A stretch of DNA of 64,000 nucleotides from Roseibium sp. GTDB taxonomy: Bacteria > Pseudomonadota > Alphaproteobacteria > Rhizobiales > Stappiaceae. Position 1 is the first letter of the stretch. Every line of letters starts with the position of its first letter. The notes beneath the pieces are model-generated. The model made no database searches. It saw only the letters and a program-made list of their open reading frames with translations, and had not been told where the DNA came from. A program made the position numbers and the translations under genes. Shown piece after piece: positions 42,376 to 53,848 of the stretch. The stretch covers positions 124,001-188,000 of the forward strand of contig JAEPML010000009.1 of the NCBI GenBank assembly GCA_017643925.1, in the 5' to 3' direction.

Positions 42376-42630
42376 TTAGCGGCCGGGCGTTTCGTTCGGA
42401 ATGGCTTTCGCTGCCTGGCGCATCGCCTGAACCGAGGAAAGGGTGGAAACGCAATAGGGGACCAGGAAGGTCAGCACGATCTTCGCAAGATCAATGCCGC
42501 TGAGATTGGCGGTGAAGATCTTGTCTCCGTGATTGATCAACGCGAGAACGGTCCCGACAACAAGAGCAATCCGAAAGGCACGGCGCATGACAGTGCGGTC
42601 GAATACAGGCCAGTCCTGCCAATCAGACAT
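42376..42630 (-). CDS. nrtS: NrtS-like nitrate/nitrite transporter
   Basis: NrtS proteins are small membrane proteins described as nitrate/nitrite transporters. The 84-residue product has two membrane helices: IALVVGTVLALINHGDKIF and LAKIVLTFLVPYCVSTLSSV. The INHGD and LVPYCVSTLS motifs match the family. It stands alone, between the convergent VOC gene and a lipoprotein gene on the same strand. No nitrate reductase gene is nearby. Confidence 0.75.
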   Translation of the reverse strand: MSDWQDWPVFDRTVMRRAFRIALVVGTVLALINHGDKIFTANLSGIDLAKIVLTFLVPYCVSTLSSVQAMRQAAKAIPNETPGR

Positions 42631-42777
42631 CTGATCTGTTTGCCTCCAGCAAAGGGTTTAAACCGGGCACAAGGCGCGTCGGCAGTCCGGAAAGACATAC
42701 GATTGCTGTCGTCCCGGGTCCATCTCTTGTCCGATCAAATGTTTATGCTTTCAGAGTGATCCGGCCAGTTGAGCGCC

Positions 42778-43272
42778 TCAGGAGGCGACCGGCGGACAGG
42801 AACTGTTCTGTTCCGCACGTGACTTCAGACCCTGAAGGCTCTGCAATGTGTTCGGGTTGCCTGGCAGCACGAAGCTTTGCTCAAGCGCGGTGCGCACATT
42901 GTTGATCACGGCAAGGTCCTGGACGGCAAGGGTCTGGCAAGGTGTTCCGGTAAAGCGAACGCGGATCCGGATCACGCGCTGCCCGTTGTCCGAGGGGCCG
43001 AACTCCTGGTCCAGTGCCGGGTTCTCGCCGCTCATGGGGCGTTCCAGTACGACCATGTTCGGCTGATCCTGTAGAACGACCGTGCCGCGTTCCTGCGCGC
43101 TGGACACCAGCGCGTTGCGAACCGTCATCGGGTCGGCGGCGATGTTGACGCTCTGTGCGCCTGCGGGAACATCAAGCTGGGGCTGGTCCGGCAAGGAAGA
43201 CCGCTGCGAGGAGCCGGACTGACATGCCGCAAGGAAAAGAGAACAGACACTGATAAAAACAAGTTGCCGCAT
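42778..43272 (-). CDS. Putative lipoprotein of unknown function
   Basis: A 164-residue lipoprotein with signal peptide MRQLVFISVCSLFLAACQSG and lipobox LAAC. The mature part begins with a Ser-rich linker. It contains ADPMTVRNALVSSAQERGTV, LQDQPNMVVLERPM and VIRIRVRFTGTPCQTLAVQD, which suggest a small alpha/beta domain. No family is recognised. The ATG at 43272 has GGGGCAACC upstream; the frame extends to 43329 without a signal. It may be the last gene of the TelA-like/DUF6384 cluster, but a gap of 185 bases separates them. Confidence 0.7.
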   Translation of the reverse strand: MRQLVFISVCSLFLAACQSGSSQRSSLPDQPQLDVPAGAQSVNIAADPMTVRNALVSSAQERGTVVLQDQPNMVVLERPMSGENPALDQEFGPSDNGQRVIRIRVRFTGTPCQTLAVQDLAVINNVRTALEQSFVLPGNPNTLQSLQGLKSRAEQNSSCPPVAS

Positions 43273-43457
43273 TGGTTGCCCCAAAACTAATAAATTCCTT
43301 ATTGCGCGCCGGTCTAGAACATACCGCAATCCAGCACAACAAAACTGCGCGTTACCGACCGCTTTTCTTCCAACCAGCTTTACACAACTCTCCTAACGAA
43401 GCCTTGTGGCGGATCGTGGGCAGCTCGGCCGAAATCTAGCCGGGTGTTGCCATCGGG

Positions 43458-44900
43458 TCAAAACTGATCACCGGTCTTGAAACCGCCGCCACCAAATCCG
43501 CCGCCTGTTTTGAAACTTCCACTGCCGCGCTTGCGACCGGCGCCGCGTCGCCCTCCGAAGCCGCCCATCGACTTTGGCAGGCCGGAGCCCTTTGGAAAGG
43601 CAACCCTGCGGCCACGTGGTTTACGCCGCTTGTGAGAGCGTTCAGCGCGTGCCCAGTATTCGGCACCAGTGATTGCTCCCTTGACGAGTTCTCCCAGAAG
43701 GACCGTCGTCAGCTTGTCGTCCGAGAAGGTCGATTCCCAGCTGCCATAGCCGTTGGACCGGAAGCGTTTGATGACGTCGGCGAGTTCCGCGCGCCGGCGG
43801 CTCATGTCGCGCTGCAGCTCTCGGTCCTGCCGGATCTCCCGGGCGACCTGTTCAATGCGTTCCCTGAAATCGGCAATGCGCTGAACGGTCTTTTCATCTT
43901 CGGGGGAGGGCGTGTCCAGGGCCGCGAGCCAAAGGTCGTTCAGATCATCGGCCTGCAGTGAGACGGACAGGTGTTCCTCGGCCTTCTGGAAATCGGCATC
44001 TTCGCCGCTTGAAAACTCTGCAAGAGCTCCGGAAAGCGTTTCAATCCGGCGGTCGAGCCCATCGAGCTCGCCGTCGATCTGCTCGATCTGGTCGCTCAGG
44101 TTCTCGATCGTTCCGACAAGATCGGTGCCGGCGGCATCTATCATCGCATTTCGGCTGAAATCGGCAAGCTTCTGTTGCTCGTCTTCAGCGTTTTGCGCAC
44201 ACCGCTCGGCATGCCGTGCCATCTTGTCAGGAATGCTGGTGAGCACGGCGTAATTCGCACGGGCGTCCTGAAAGCGCACTAGACCCGCGACCCAGCGGTC
44301 GAGTGAGCGCACCAGGCCACGATGCGAATAGTCCGGTGTGCCGAAGCCGCGTTTCCAGAGATAGATGAACAGGGGATCGGCCTCATAGGCTTTTCCCTTT
44401 TCCTGCCGGTCCTTTTCAGAGGTTGCCGCCTTTTGCGCAGCGGCCTCTGCTGTTGCCAGGGCCTTTTCCGTTCTTTCCCGCTGGGCAAGATAGGCTGAGT
44501 CATTTTCCAGGCGGCCGTCGACGGCCTCCATCAGCTCATCCATCTGGTTTTCCGCAGCATCGCGGCCGCTGTCGAATTCAAGACGGGATTTCTGCAACTC
44601 GACACGTTCGGCCTCGCAATGCCGGAGCTGATCGGTCAGGACCTTGTAGTCGGCACTCCGCTTGTCGAGCAACCGGCGGGCTTCACGGGCGGCACTGTCC
44701 AGGCGCGTGTTGAGGGCGCCGGCCGCATCCGTATTGAGACGAAAACGTGCAAGGTCGCGGTAGGCCTCGCTCTGGCGTTCCTGAAGGTCCGTCAATGAGC
44801 GAGTGGACCGTTCGATACGCTTGCTCAGTTCTGCTTCTTCGCGGCGCAGGTCCTCGCGGGACTGTTCAATTGTTCCAAGCGTCTGCCGACCCGTCAACAT
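43458..44900 (-). CDS. Coiled-coil protein with basic, glycine-rich C-terminus
   Basis: A 480-residue soluble protein, family not recognised. Residues about 10-370 are almost entirely helical coiled coil, rich in Glu, Arg, Gln, Leu (DLRREEAELSKRIERSTRSL; DQIEQIDGELDGLDRRIETL). A globular stretch at about 170-235 contains PLFIYLWKRGFGTPDYSHRG. The last 55 residues are basic then Gly-rich (HKRRKPRGRRVAFPKGSG; GGGFGGGGFKTGDQF). It lies 37 bases after the DUF6384 gene on the same strand. A scaffold role is plausible but unsupported. Confidence 0.78.
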   Translation of the reverse strand: MLTGRQTLGTIEQSREDLRREEAELSKRIERSTRSLTDLQERQSEAYRDLARFRLNTDAAGALNTRLDSAAREARRLLDKRSADYKVLTDQLRHCEAERVELQKSRLEFDSGRDAAENQMDELMEAVDGRLENDSAYLAQRERTEKALATAEAAAQKAATSEKDRQEKGKAYEADPLFIYLWKRGFGTPDYSHRGLVRSLDRWVAGLVRFQDARANYAVLTSIPDKMARHAERCAQNAEDEQQKLADFSRNAMIDAAGTDLVGTIENLSDQIEQIDGELDGLDRRIETLSGALAEFSSGEDADFQKAEEHLSVSLQADDLNDLWLAALDTPSPEDEKTVQRIADFRERIEQVAREIRQDRELQRDMSRRRAELADVIKRFRSNGYGSWESTFSDDKLTTVLLGELVKGAITGAEYWARAERSHKRRKPRGRRVAFPKGSGLPKSMGGFGGRRGAGRKRGSGSFKTGGGFGGGGFKTGDQF

Positions 44901-44937
44901 GCACTAACCTCCAGTGCGATCCCTCGTCTCAGTTCTG

Positions 44938-45864
44938 CTACCATTGCGTGATTGCTCCGTCCTGAACGCCGGTCCGCCACTTGATTTCGCGCTCCCCGCG
45001 CAGCTTTTCGCCCAAAGTGCCCTTTTGAACGATGCCGTCCTCCATCTTGTCCCGACGGACAGCGACGTAGATCGCCTCGGAAACACGCTGTCCCCACTTG
45101 TCGACCATCTCCACGGTGCTGTTTTCCTCCGAAAGGATCTCGCGCTTGAGGATGTTGCCGTCCGGATCCACCGCCTCAACCACGATATAGTAGTTCTGAG
45201 CGTCCTCGTTCGCCTCCGGGATCCTCTCGATGCCGGTAGGCACACCTTCGCGCGAAATGATCTGGACCTTGAACACTTCCTGAAGCTGAGCCGACAGGGC
45301 CCTGAGATCGGTTTCCGCCTTGAAGGCCTTCTCGTTGTTGCCGTCCTGAAGCGCAAGTTTGCCATCATCTGCCAGGCGATTGGCTTCGGCCCGGGTTGCT
45401 TCGTCTTCCGTCAGGCCGTCGATCCGGCTCACCAGCTCCGAATAGGTTCCTGGCAGGGCCTGGAGACGGGCCAGAAGTTCGGCTTCGGCACGTTGCTGGG
45501 GCAACGAAACAAGGAAGTACCAGGCAGCGATGACGACGATCAGAACGCCGGCGGCGGCGGCCAGCCACTTGGACCAGGTGCCACGTGAAATGTAGACCAT
45601 TGCGAGCGTGCGCTGGAATCCGGCCGACGGAGGTGCGTAGACGAAGCGGTCCCTTTTCAGGTCTTCCACGCCGGCTTTCAGGATGTGGTCAGGCACGTCT
45701 ATGCCTTGCGAGGCATAAACTCTCCGCAGTCTTTCGACCATGGCTTCGTCGCGCTGATCTGCCTGAAGTTCTTTGGTGACCTGACCTTCTTCGTGGCGCA
45801 ACGTGTCCACCACGTCCATCGCCATCATAAGATCGTCGAGCGGAGCGTCGGTTTTACTGGCCAT
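44938..45864 (-). CDS. DUF6384 family single-pass membrane protein
   Basis: A 308-residue protein of the poorly studied DUF6384 family. The N-terminal cytoplasmic part contains LMMAMDVVDTLRHEEGQVTK and YASQGIDVPDHILKAGVEDL. One membrane helix (SKWLAAAAGVLIVVIAAWYF, about residues 97-117) is followed by an extracytoplasmic domain with helical and beta segments (VDPDGNILKREILSEENST; QRVSEAIYVAVRRDKMEDG). It is the middle gene of a three-gene minus-strand cluster, 59 bases after the TelA-like gene. That gap contains a GGACCGGC-ATG-GCCGGTCC hairpin. Function unknown. Confidence 0.78.
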   Translation of the reverse strand: MASKTDAPLDDLMMAMDVVDTLRHEEGQVTKELQADQRDEAMVERLRRVYASQGIDVPDHILKAGVEDLKRDRFVYAPPSAGFQRTLAMVYISRGTWSKWLAAAAGVLIVVIAAWYFLVSLPQQRAEAELLARLQALPGTYSELVSRIDGLTEDEATRAEANRLADDGKLALQDGNNEKAFKAETDLRALSAQLQEVFKVQIISREGVPTGIERIPEANEDAQNYYIVVEAVDPDGNILKREILSEENSTVEMVDKWGQRVSEAIYVAVRRDKMEDGIVQKGTLGEKLRGEREIKWRTGVQDGAITQW

Positions 45865-45923
45865 ATACTCGTCTTTTCAAACCTGGAAGGACCGGCATGG
45901 CCGGTCCTCGATAGTCGGTGGTC

Positions 45924-47129
45924 TCAGAGACCCTGTCCCTGCGCTGTCAGTTTGGCAAGACGGCGCTTGCCATCTTCAACAGCGGTCCGGATTTCCTCGG
46001 AATTCTTGGTCGACATGTCGCGCATTTCGGTGATGATCTCGCGGGACTGCACCTGGAAGTTCACGACCGAATCCACCAGCTTTTTCACCGATGCGGCGGC
46101 GACTGTCGGGCCGTAGCCAGCCTTCAGGGCCTCTTTCTGGACGGCGTCACCGATATCGGCCAGCGTCTCGAGGCTCTTGTTGATGCCTTCCTTCATGGCA
46201 TTCAGTGTTTCCGTGGATTCGTGCAACCCCTGGAGACCTGTGAAAGACGCGTTCAGTGCGGTCAGTACCGATTCATTGGTGGAGAAGAAACTGACGGACT
46301 GCGCGTAGACGCGTTCCTTGGCATTGGTGGTCTGGACCAGCCGCGCCATGATCACCTCGGATGTGTTGTAGCCGATGGTCAGGTTGTCGGAGAGATCCTT
46401 GGCGATCTGATAGCGTTTTTCCTCATCCTGCATCTCGCGCAGCCTTTCGTCGCGCGCGAGTTCCAGACGGGCCTTCTGTGCCGGATCGTCACCCGTATAA
46501 GCCTCCACGTCATTGGAGGCAGCCTCGAGCGCCGCCTTGGCCGTGTCGAGTTTGCCGGTGGCAATGTTGAGCAGTTCCAGCGCCGTCACTTCGGCCTGCT
46601 TGAGCGCCCCCCGGAAGTCCCGGTAGGCTTCCAGGATGGTCTGCTCACGCTCGATCTGGTCCTTCGTTGCCCTTGCGACTTCCTTGTAGGTATCGCGGAT
46701 GTCCTTGAACCGGTCGGAGATTGTGCCGCGACGCATGTCGCGCCACTTGTTGGAGAGGTTCTCGGTGAAGGAGATCTTCCCGTCCGCGAGTTGATCAACC
46801 AGAGATTTCGCATCGTCACGGATGGTGTTGAACGCCTCGGTGATTTCCTCGTAGCGCTCTCCGATATCCATCTGCTGGACTTGGTTCCGCACTACCTCGT
46901 TGAAATTGGAGGCCTGGCTGAGCGTGCGGGAGATGATCAGCACCTTGTCTTCGGCCAGATCTGAAATCTGTTCCAGCAACGCGTTGATCGGCGCGTCTGC
47001 CTCGCTCTGTGGAGTGATGCCGATATCGCGCAGCGTCGACAGTGCACGGTCGAGATACTGCAAAGGGGAGAAGCTGCCGGCCGGCGCCGTTGCGTTTTCC
47101 GGGGTTTCAGGTGCTGCCGCGTCTGTCAT
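45924..47129 (-). CDS. Helical protein resembling toxic-anion-resistance TelA family
   Basis: A 401-residue protein without signal or membrane helix, almost wholly alpha-helical. Its layout resembles TelA/KlaA-type proteins: an N-terminal tether, a long helical array (REQTILEAYRDFRGALKQAE, VTALELLNIATGKLDTAKAA), and a C-terminal block with IGYNTSEVIMARLVQTTNAK, FFSTNESVLTALNASF and LNAMKEGINKSLETL. TelA proteins are linked to tellurite and membrane stress, often beside TerD or vWA proteins; none is seen here. It is the first gene of the cluster with DUF6384. The ATG follows GAGGTCAGAC. TelA kinship is inference from pattern, not proof. Confidence 0.65.
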   Translation of the reverse strand: MTDAAAPETPENATAPAGSFSPLQYLDRALSTLRDIGITPQSEADAPINALLEQISDLAEDKVLIISRTLSQASNFNEVVRNQVQQMDIGERYEEITEAFNTIRDDAKSLVDQLADGKISFTENLSNKWRDMRRGTISDRFKDIRDTYKEVARATKDQIEREQTILEAYRDFRGALKQAEVTALELLNIATGKLDTAKAALEAASNDVEAYTGDDPAQKARLELARDERLREMQDEEKRYQIAKDLSDNLTIGYNTSEVIMARLVQTTNAKERVYAQSVSFFSTNESVLTALNASFTGLQGLHESTETLNAMKEGINKSLETLADIGDAVQKEALKAGYGPTVAAASVKKLVDSVVNFQVQSREIITEMRDMSTKNSEEIRTAVEDGKRRLAKLTAQGQGL

Positions 47130-47400
47130 GTCTGACCTCCTCAGGGAACGGGTTTGAACTCTTCGGGCAGCCGGTTGAAATCCGGCAAACCATACCGCTC
47201 CGTTACTGAACTCGCGCTAAGTAAGGGCAGGCTGACGCCTTGTTGTCAACGGCTTAGAAGGCGCTGCAGCAAATTTGCTCCGGGCTGGGCCGCAATGGTT
47301 GAAACGCCACCCCATACGCTGCCGAAATTGCGACAGTTCTATTGCAAACCAGGGGAGCAACCGGAGCGGGCTTAAAAGTCAAACCGGCCGACGCAGGACG

Positions 47401-48333
47401 TCAAACGAGTTCAGCTGCGATCCTTGCGGCAAGGCGCGCATTGTTGCGCACCAGCGCAATATTGGTTTCAAGGCTGCGACCGCGCGTGAGCTCCAGGATG
47501 GCACCCAGAACAAACGGCGTGACATCCTTGCCCCGGACATTTTCCAGTTCGGCCTTGTGAATGGCAGCGTCGATGTAACCGGTCATTTCGTTGCGCGGGA
47601 TCTGACTTGGCTCTGGAACCGGATTGGCGATCAGAACGCCGCCGTGATCGGAAAAACGCTCCCGCATCTTCAGGAGCGCCCCGATTTCCTTCGCAGAATT
47701 CAGAGTGTAGGGGGCCGCCAGTCCGCTTTCTCGTGACCAGAAGGCCGGCAGTTCTTCCGTGCCGTAGGCGATGACTGGCACGCCCTTGGTTTCCAGGACC
47801 TCCAGGGTCTTGGGAATATCCAGCAGCGCCTTGGCACCCGCGGAGACGACGCAGACAGGTGTTCGACCCAGTTCGTCCAGATCGGCGGAAATGTCGAAGC
47901 TTTCTTCAGCCCCCTTGTGCACCCCGCCGATGCCGCCGGTGGCAAAAACTTTCAGGCCGGCAGCGTGTGCTGCCATCATGGTGGCAGCAACCGTTGTGGC
48001 GCCGAAACGGCCGGTAGACAAGGCGAAGGTCAGGTCTGCCCTGGAGCATTTCATGACGTCCTCGGCCTGTGCCAGACGGTCGAGATCGTGATCCTCGAGC
48101 CCGACCATGATCTTGCCGTCCATCAAGGCGATTGTGGCCGGAACCGCGCCTTCCGACCTGATGTCGGCTTCCACTTGCCTGGCAGTCTCCACGTTTCTGG
48201 GAAACGGCATGCCGTGCGTGATGATGGTGGATTCAAGGGCAACCAGTGGCAGGTTCTCGGCAAGCGCTGCCTTGACCTCGCTGCTGTAGACAATCAGGTC
48301 CTTGAGAGGGGCTGGGGTCGCGGTATGGGTCAC
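47401..48333 (-). CDS. psuG: Pseudouridine-5'-phosphate glycosidase
   Basis: PsuG cleaves pseudouridine 5'-phosphate to uracil and ribose 5-phosphate. The 310-residue product has the family motifs: LVALESTIITHGMPFPRNVE, VPATIALMDGKIMVGLED, GATTVAATMMAAHAAGLKVF, ATGGIGGVHKGAEESFDISA and VIAYGTEELPAFWSRESG. The gene lies 111 bases after psuK on the same strand. A GC-rich hairpin (CCGGCC-GAA-GGCCGG) sits in the gap. With PsuK it completes pseudouridine breakdown. Confidence 0.95.
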   Translation of the reverse strand: MTHTATPAPLKDLIVYSSEVKAALAENLPLVALESTIITHGMPFPRNVETARQVEADIRSEGAVPATIALMDGKIMVGLEDHDLDRLAQAEDVMKCSRADLTFALSTGRFGATTVAATMMAAHAAGLKVFATGGIGGVHKGAEESFDISADLDELGRTPVCVVSAGAKALLDIPKTLEVLETKGVPVIAYGTEELPAFWSRESGLAAPYTLNSAKEIGALLKMRERFSDHGGVLIANPVPEPSQIPRNEMTGYIDAAIHKAELENVRGKDVTPFVLGAILELTRGRSLETNIALVRNNARLAARIAAELV

Positions 48334-48444
48334 TGGATCTGTCTTTCAGGTTGGCCGGCCGAAGGCCGGTCCGAAAATCATGTTGCGCCCTTATAGGCAT
48401 TCGGGCGTGGTGCGCCAAGTTGGAAATTTGACCGCCTGGTCAAG

Positions 48445-49374
48445 TTACTGAATGGCGTCCCAGCTGAGATCCACCGGCAGGGCCCCGGTCCCTTGCAGGG
48501 TCAATGCGGCTGCCGACAGGCCATAGGGAAGGGCGTCTCGATAGGAATAACCCCGGGCCAGTGCCGCGATGGTGCCGGCGGTCAGCGCGTCTCCGGCACC
48601 GGTTACATCGACAATCTGCGCCGCGGCCGGCCTGAAGTTTTGAAAACCGTCGTTCTCATGGAGCAACACATCGTTGCCGCCGTCCGTCAGTATGAAGCGC
48701 TGCAGACCAGTTCGGGAAAGTCCCGAAGCAAGGGTGTCGATCGCGGTGTCCAGAGTGGTTCCCAGAAGTGCTGCTGCTTCTCCGCGATTAAGCATCAGGC
48801 ATTCAAGCCTGTCCAGGATCGGAAGCAGGCGGTGGGCCTTGGCATTGGAGACCGCGTTGGCGAACAGCCGGGCATTTTCGTCATGTTCTGTCAGCAGGCC
48901 GGTTACCCTCAACAGCAGGTCCACCGGCAGGTTGGCGTCAAGAAACCACAATGTGTGGCCCGGCTTTTCTGCGCATAGCGTTTTCAGGACATCGTCAAAC
49001 AGGTCTGCTGGCGCTTTGGACAGGATGCTGTCATCAACACAGGCTGCGGTCAGATCCCCGGAAGGGTCGTGAAAAGCGATATACTGACCAGTGGACAGGC
49101 CTTTGCGGCGTACGAGACGGAGGTCCAGTCCTTCACCGCTCAAAACCCGCTGCAGCATGTCTGCAGCTGCATCTTCGCCAACAGTTCCGACAAGAAGCGT
49201 CTTCACGTCCAGTCGTACCAGTGTCCGGGCAATGTTGGTCGCGACACCTCCCGGTTTCGAACTGAAACGAGCAGGCGTCGAAGTCTCCGGATCTATGGAT
49301 GTCTCGGCATGGGCAATCGTGTCGTGATGAATTGCGCCGATCGAAATCACGTTGAGGGAGGGGTGTGAAGACAC
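48445..49374 (-). CDS. psuK: PfkB-family kinase, probable pseudouridine kinase
   Basis: PsuK phosphorylates pseudouridine to its 5'-phosphate. The 309-residue PfkB kinase shows FSSKPGGVATNIARTLVRLD, LVGTVGEDAAADML and the anion-hole/catalytic motif VDVTGAGDALTAGTIAALAR. Substrate is inferred from psuG downstream on the same strand. The start is a GTG at 49374 with no strong ribosome binding site, so the exact start is less sure. No pseudouridine transporter gene is adjacent. Confidence 0.88.
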   Translation of the reverse strand: MSSHPSLNVISIGAIHHDTIAHAETSIDPETSTPARFSSKPGGVATNIARTLVRLDVKTLLVGTVGEDAAADMLQRVLSGEGLDLRLVRRKGLSTGQYIAFHDPSGDLTAACVDDSILSKAPADLFDDVLKTLCAEKPGHTLWFLDANLPVDLLLRVTGLLTEHDENARLFANAVSNAKAHRLLPILDRLECLMLNRGEAAALLGTTLDTAIDTLASGLSRTGLQRFILTDGGNDVLLHENDGFQNFRPAAAQIVDVTGAGDALTAGTIAALARGYSYRDALPYGLSAAALTLQGTGALPVDLSWDAIQ

Positions 49375-49558
49375 GGTTGTCTGGGGTCCCGGTTGCTTGG
49401 GCCTTCAGGCGGCCGGACTGGAATCGAACCAGCGGGCTATCAGATCACGACAGGGTCGGCAACTCCTGTCGCTTTCCCGTCAGTGATTCTGCTTTGTGAG
49501 AATCACGAGATGTTCTCATTTTCGCTTACGCAGGGTCAATTCAAGAGGGTCGTTGTGA

Positions 49559-49573
49559 GAACATATTGGAAAC
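49559..49573 (+). promoter_or_regulatory. Candidate LexA (SOS) box 1 upstream of recA
   Basis: GAACATATTGGAAAC matches the alphaproteobacterial LexA site GAAC-N7-GAAC except for one base. It is 119 bases before the recA ATG. Confidence 0.4.
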
Positions 49574-49625
49574 AAAAAAGCATTTCTATTTAAATACCAA
49601 TCGGTTTCGCCGGGTTGCGAAATGA

Positions 49626-49640
49626 GAACAAAGAGTGTAC
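49626..49640 (+). promoter_or_regulatory. Candidate LexA (SOS) box 2 upstream of recA
   Basis: GAACAAAGAGTGTAC matches GAAC-N7-GAAC with one mismatch and lies 52 bases before the recA ATG. Either this or box 1 may be the real operator. Confidence 0.4.
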
Positions 49641-49691
49641 AAAGGCTCGCATTGAAACAGCGCGTCCATCGTGGAATAAGGAGCGTAATGC

Positions 49692-50762
49692 ATGTCACAA
49701 AGTACACTTCGTCTCGTAGAAAGCAGCCAGATGGATAAAACCAAAGCGTTGGACGCAGCGCTCAGCCAAATCGAACGGGCCTTTGGCAAGGGCTCCATCA
49801 TGAAGATGGGCCAGGGCCAGGCCGTCGAGATACAGTCGGTGTCCACCGGCTCCCTCGGACTTGATATCGCGCTCGGGATTGGCGGACTTCCCCGCGGGCG
49901 TATCGTTGAGATTTACGGACCTGAGTCTTCCGGCAAGACGACGCTTGCGCTTCATACGGTTGCAGAGGCGCAGAAGAACGAAGGCATCTGTGCCTTCGTG
50001 GATGCTGAACATGCGCTTGATCCGGTCTATGCCCGCAAGCTGGGCGTTGATATCGATAATCTCCTGATCTCTCAGCCCGACGCGGGTGAGCAGGCGCTGG
50101 AGATTGCCGATACGCTTGTGCGTTCCGGTGCCATTGACGTGCTGGTGATCGACTCGGTCGCCGCCCTGACGCCAAAGGCCGAGCTGGAAGGCGAGATGGG
50201 TGACAGCCTTCCGGGCATGCAGGCGCGTCTGATGAGCCAGGCTCTGCGCAAGCTCACGGCTTCGATTTCAAAGTCGAAATGCATGGTCATCTTCATCAAC
50301 CAGATCCGCATGAAGATCGGCGTGATGTTCGGTTCGCCTGAAACCACCACGGGCGGCAATGCCCTGAAGTTCTACTCCTCCGTTCGCCTCGACATTCGCC
50401 GCATTGGCGCGATCAAGGATCGTGACGAGGTGGTCGGCAACCAGACCCGCGTGAAGGTGGTCAAGAACAAGCTTGCGCCTCCTTTCCGGCAGGTTGAATT
50501 CGACATCGTCTATGGCGAAGGCGTTTCCAAGACGGGCGAGCTCATCGACCTTGGTGTCAAGGGCGGCATTGTCGAGAAGTCCGGTGCCTGGTTCTCCTAC
50601 AACAGCCAGAGGCTGGGGCAGGGGCGTGAGAATGCCAAGCAGTTCCTGAAGGACAACGTCGAGATTGCGGAAGAGATCGAGTTGGCCATTCGCCAGAATG
50701 CCGGCCTGATTGCGGACGCGATCATTGACCCGGAAGGTGCTGCAGAGGGCGATGACGATTAG
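49692..50762 (+). CDS. recA: Recombinase RecA
   Basis: RecA catalyses homologous strand exchange and activates LexA self-cleavage. The 356-residue product has Walker A GPESSGKT (residues 76-83), the Walker B region [11 protein letters not shown], and the L2/ATPase block [20 protein letters not shown]. Conserved [16 protein letters not shown] and an acidic C-terminus (GAAEGDDD) complete it. The start is an ATG about 12 bases after an AAGGAG sequence. It is monocistronic, with candidate LexA boxes upstream and a strong terminator downstream. Confidence 0.98.
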   Translation: MSQSTLRLVESSQMDKTKALDAALSQIERAFGKGSIMKMGQGQAVEIQSVSTGSLGLDIALGIGGLPRGRIVEIYGPESSGKTTLALHTVAEAQKNEGICAFVDAEHALDPVYARKLGVDIDNLLISQPDAGEQALEIADTLVRSGAIDVLVIDSVAALTPKAELEGEMGDSLPGMQARLMSQALRKLTASISKSKCMVIFINQIRMKIGVMFGSPETTTGGNALKFYSSVRLDIRRIGAIKDRDEVVGNQTRVKVVKNKLAPPFRQVEFDIVYGEGVSKTGELIDLGVKGGIVEKSGAWFSYNSQRLGQGRENAKQFLKDNVEIAEEIELAIRQNAGLIADAIIDPEGAAEGDDD

Positions 50763-50818
50763 GTCAATCGCTGTGAGAAACAGCTTCTAATTCCCGAACC
50801 TTTGTTCGGTCTTCCAGG

Positions 50819-50855
50819 GGTCCTTTCCGATGCGAATTCGGGAAGGGCCCTTTTT
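50819..50855 (+). terminator. Terminator of recA
   Basis: A 12-bp stem with two G-T pairs (GGTCCTTTCCGA at 50819-50830, TCGGGAAGGGCC at 50838-50849) runs into CTTTTT. It lies about 57 bases after the recA stop. Confidence 0.85.
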
Positions 50856-51052
50856 CATTTCCAGAGTGCATTTGCATGACCGCGTTTGCGGGATCTTCGC
50901 GATGGCCCAATTCGGGGCGCTGCGAGGCTTCTGCGCTGGACAGTGTCAGAGCGCAAAGCTAAAAGGCTTGTCCGACAGGGATCCGGCAGGGATCCGTTTC
51001 CAGTACGAAATTCAACAGGCCCGCTTCCGGGCCGGACCGATGTGAGACCCGA

Positions 51053-53713
<2,661 letters not shown>

Positions 53714-53795
53714 GCCCGGAATTTCGGGCCTGTCTTTTTCGTTTCCGGACATTCCCGGCGAAGCGGACGGTTTCAAGGCTGACAAGGCCCAAAAT

Positions 53796-53825
53796 GAAAA
53801 AGCGTGCCAGGAGGCACGCTTTTTT
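53796..53825 (+). terminator. Terminator of alaS (bidirectional)
   Basis: AAAAAGCGTGCC-AGGA-GGCACGCTTTTT forms a perfect 12-bp stem with A and T tracts on both sides. It can end alaS on the plus strand and the small minus-strand gene at 53849-53974. Confidence 0.92.
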
Positions 53826-53848
53826 CATGTTCAAGAAGAGTGTTTGCT

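Larger units (their letters stand above)
49375..49691. other. psuK-recA intergenic region with tRNA-like fragment
   Basis: About 317 bases between divergent psuK and recA. On the minus strand, 49413-49435 reads like a tRNA T-arm (CTGGTTCGATTCCAG). A CGACAGG/CCTGTCG stem is at about 49448-49471, and an 8-bp inverted repeat GTGATTCT...AGAATCAC at 49483-49506. No acceptor-stem partner exists, so it is not an intact tRNA. Candidate LexA boxes are listed separately. Confidence 0.5.

Noticed and set aside
49400..49520. Intact tRNA gene
   Set aside because: A T-arm-like motif exists, but no complementary acceptor stem, D-arm or anticodon arm can be built.
50830..51045. 71-codon plus-strand frame between recA and alaS
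   Set aside because: Starts inside the recA terminator, lacks a ribosome binding site and shows no conserved pattern.
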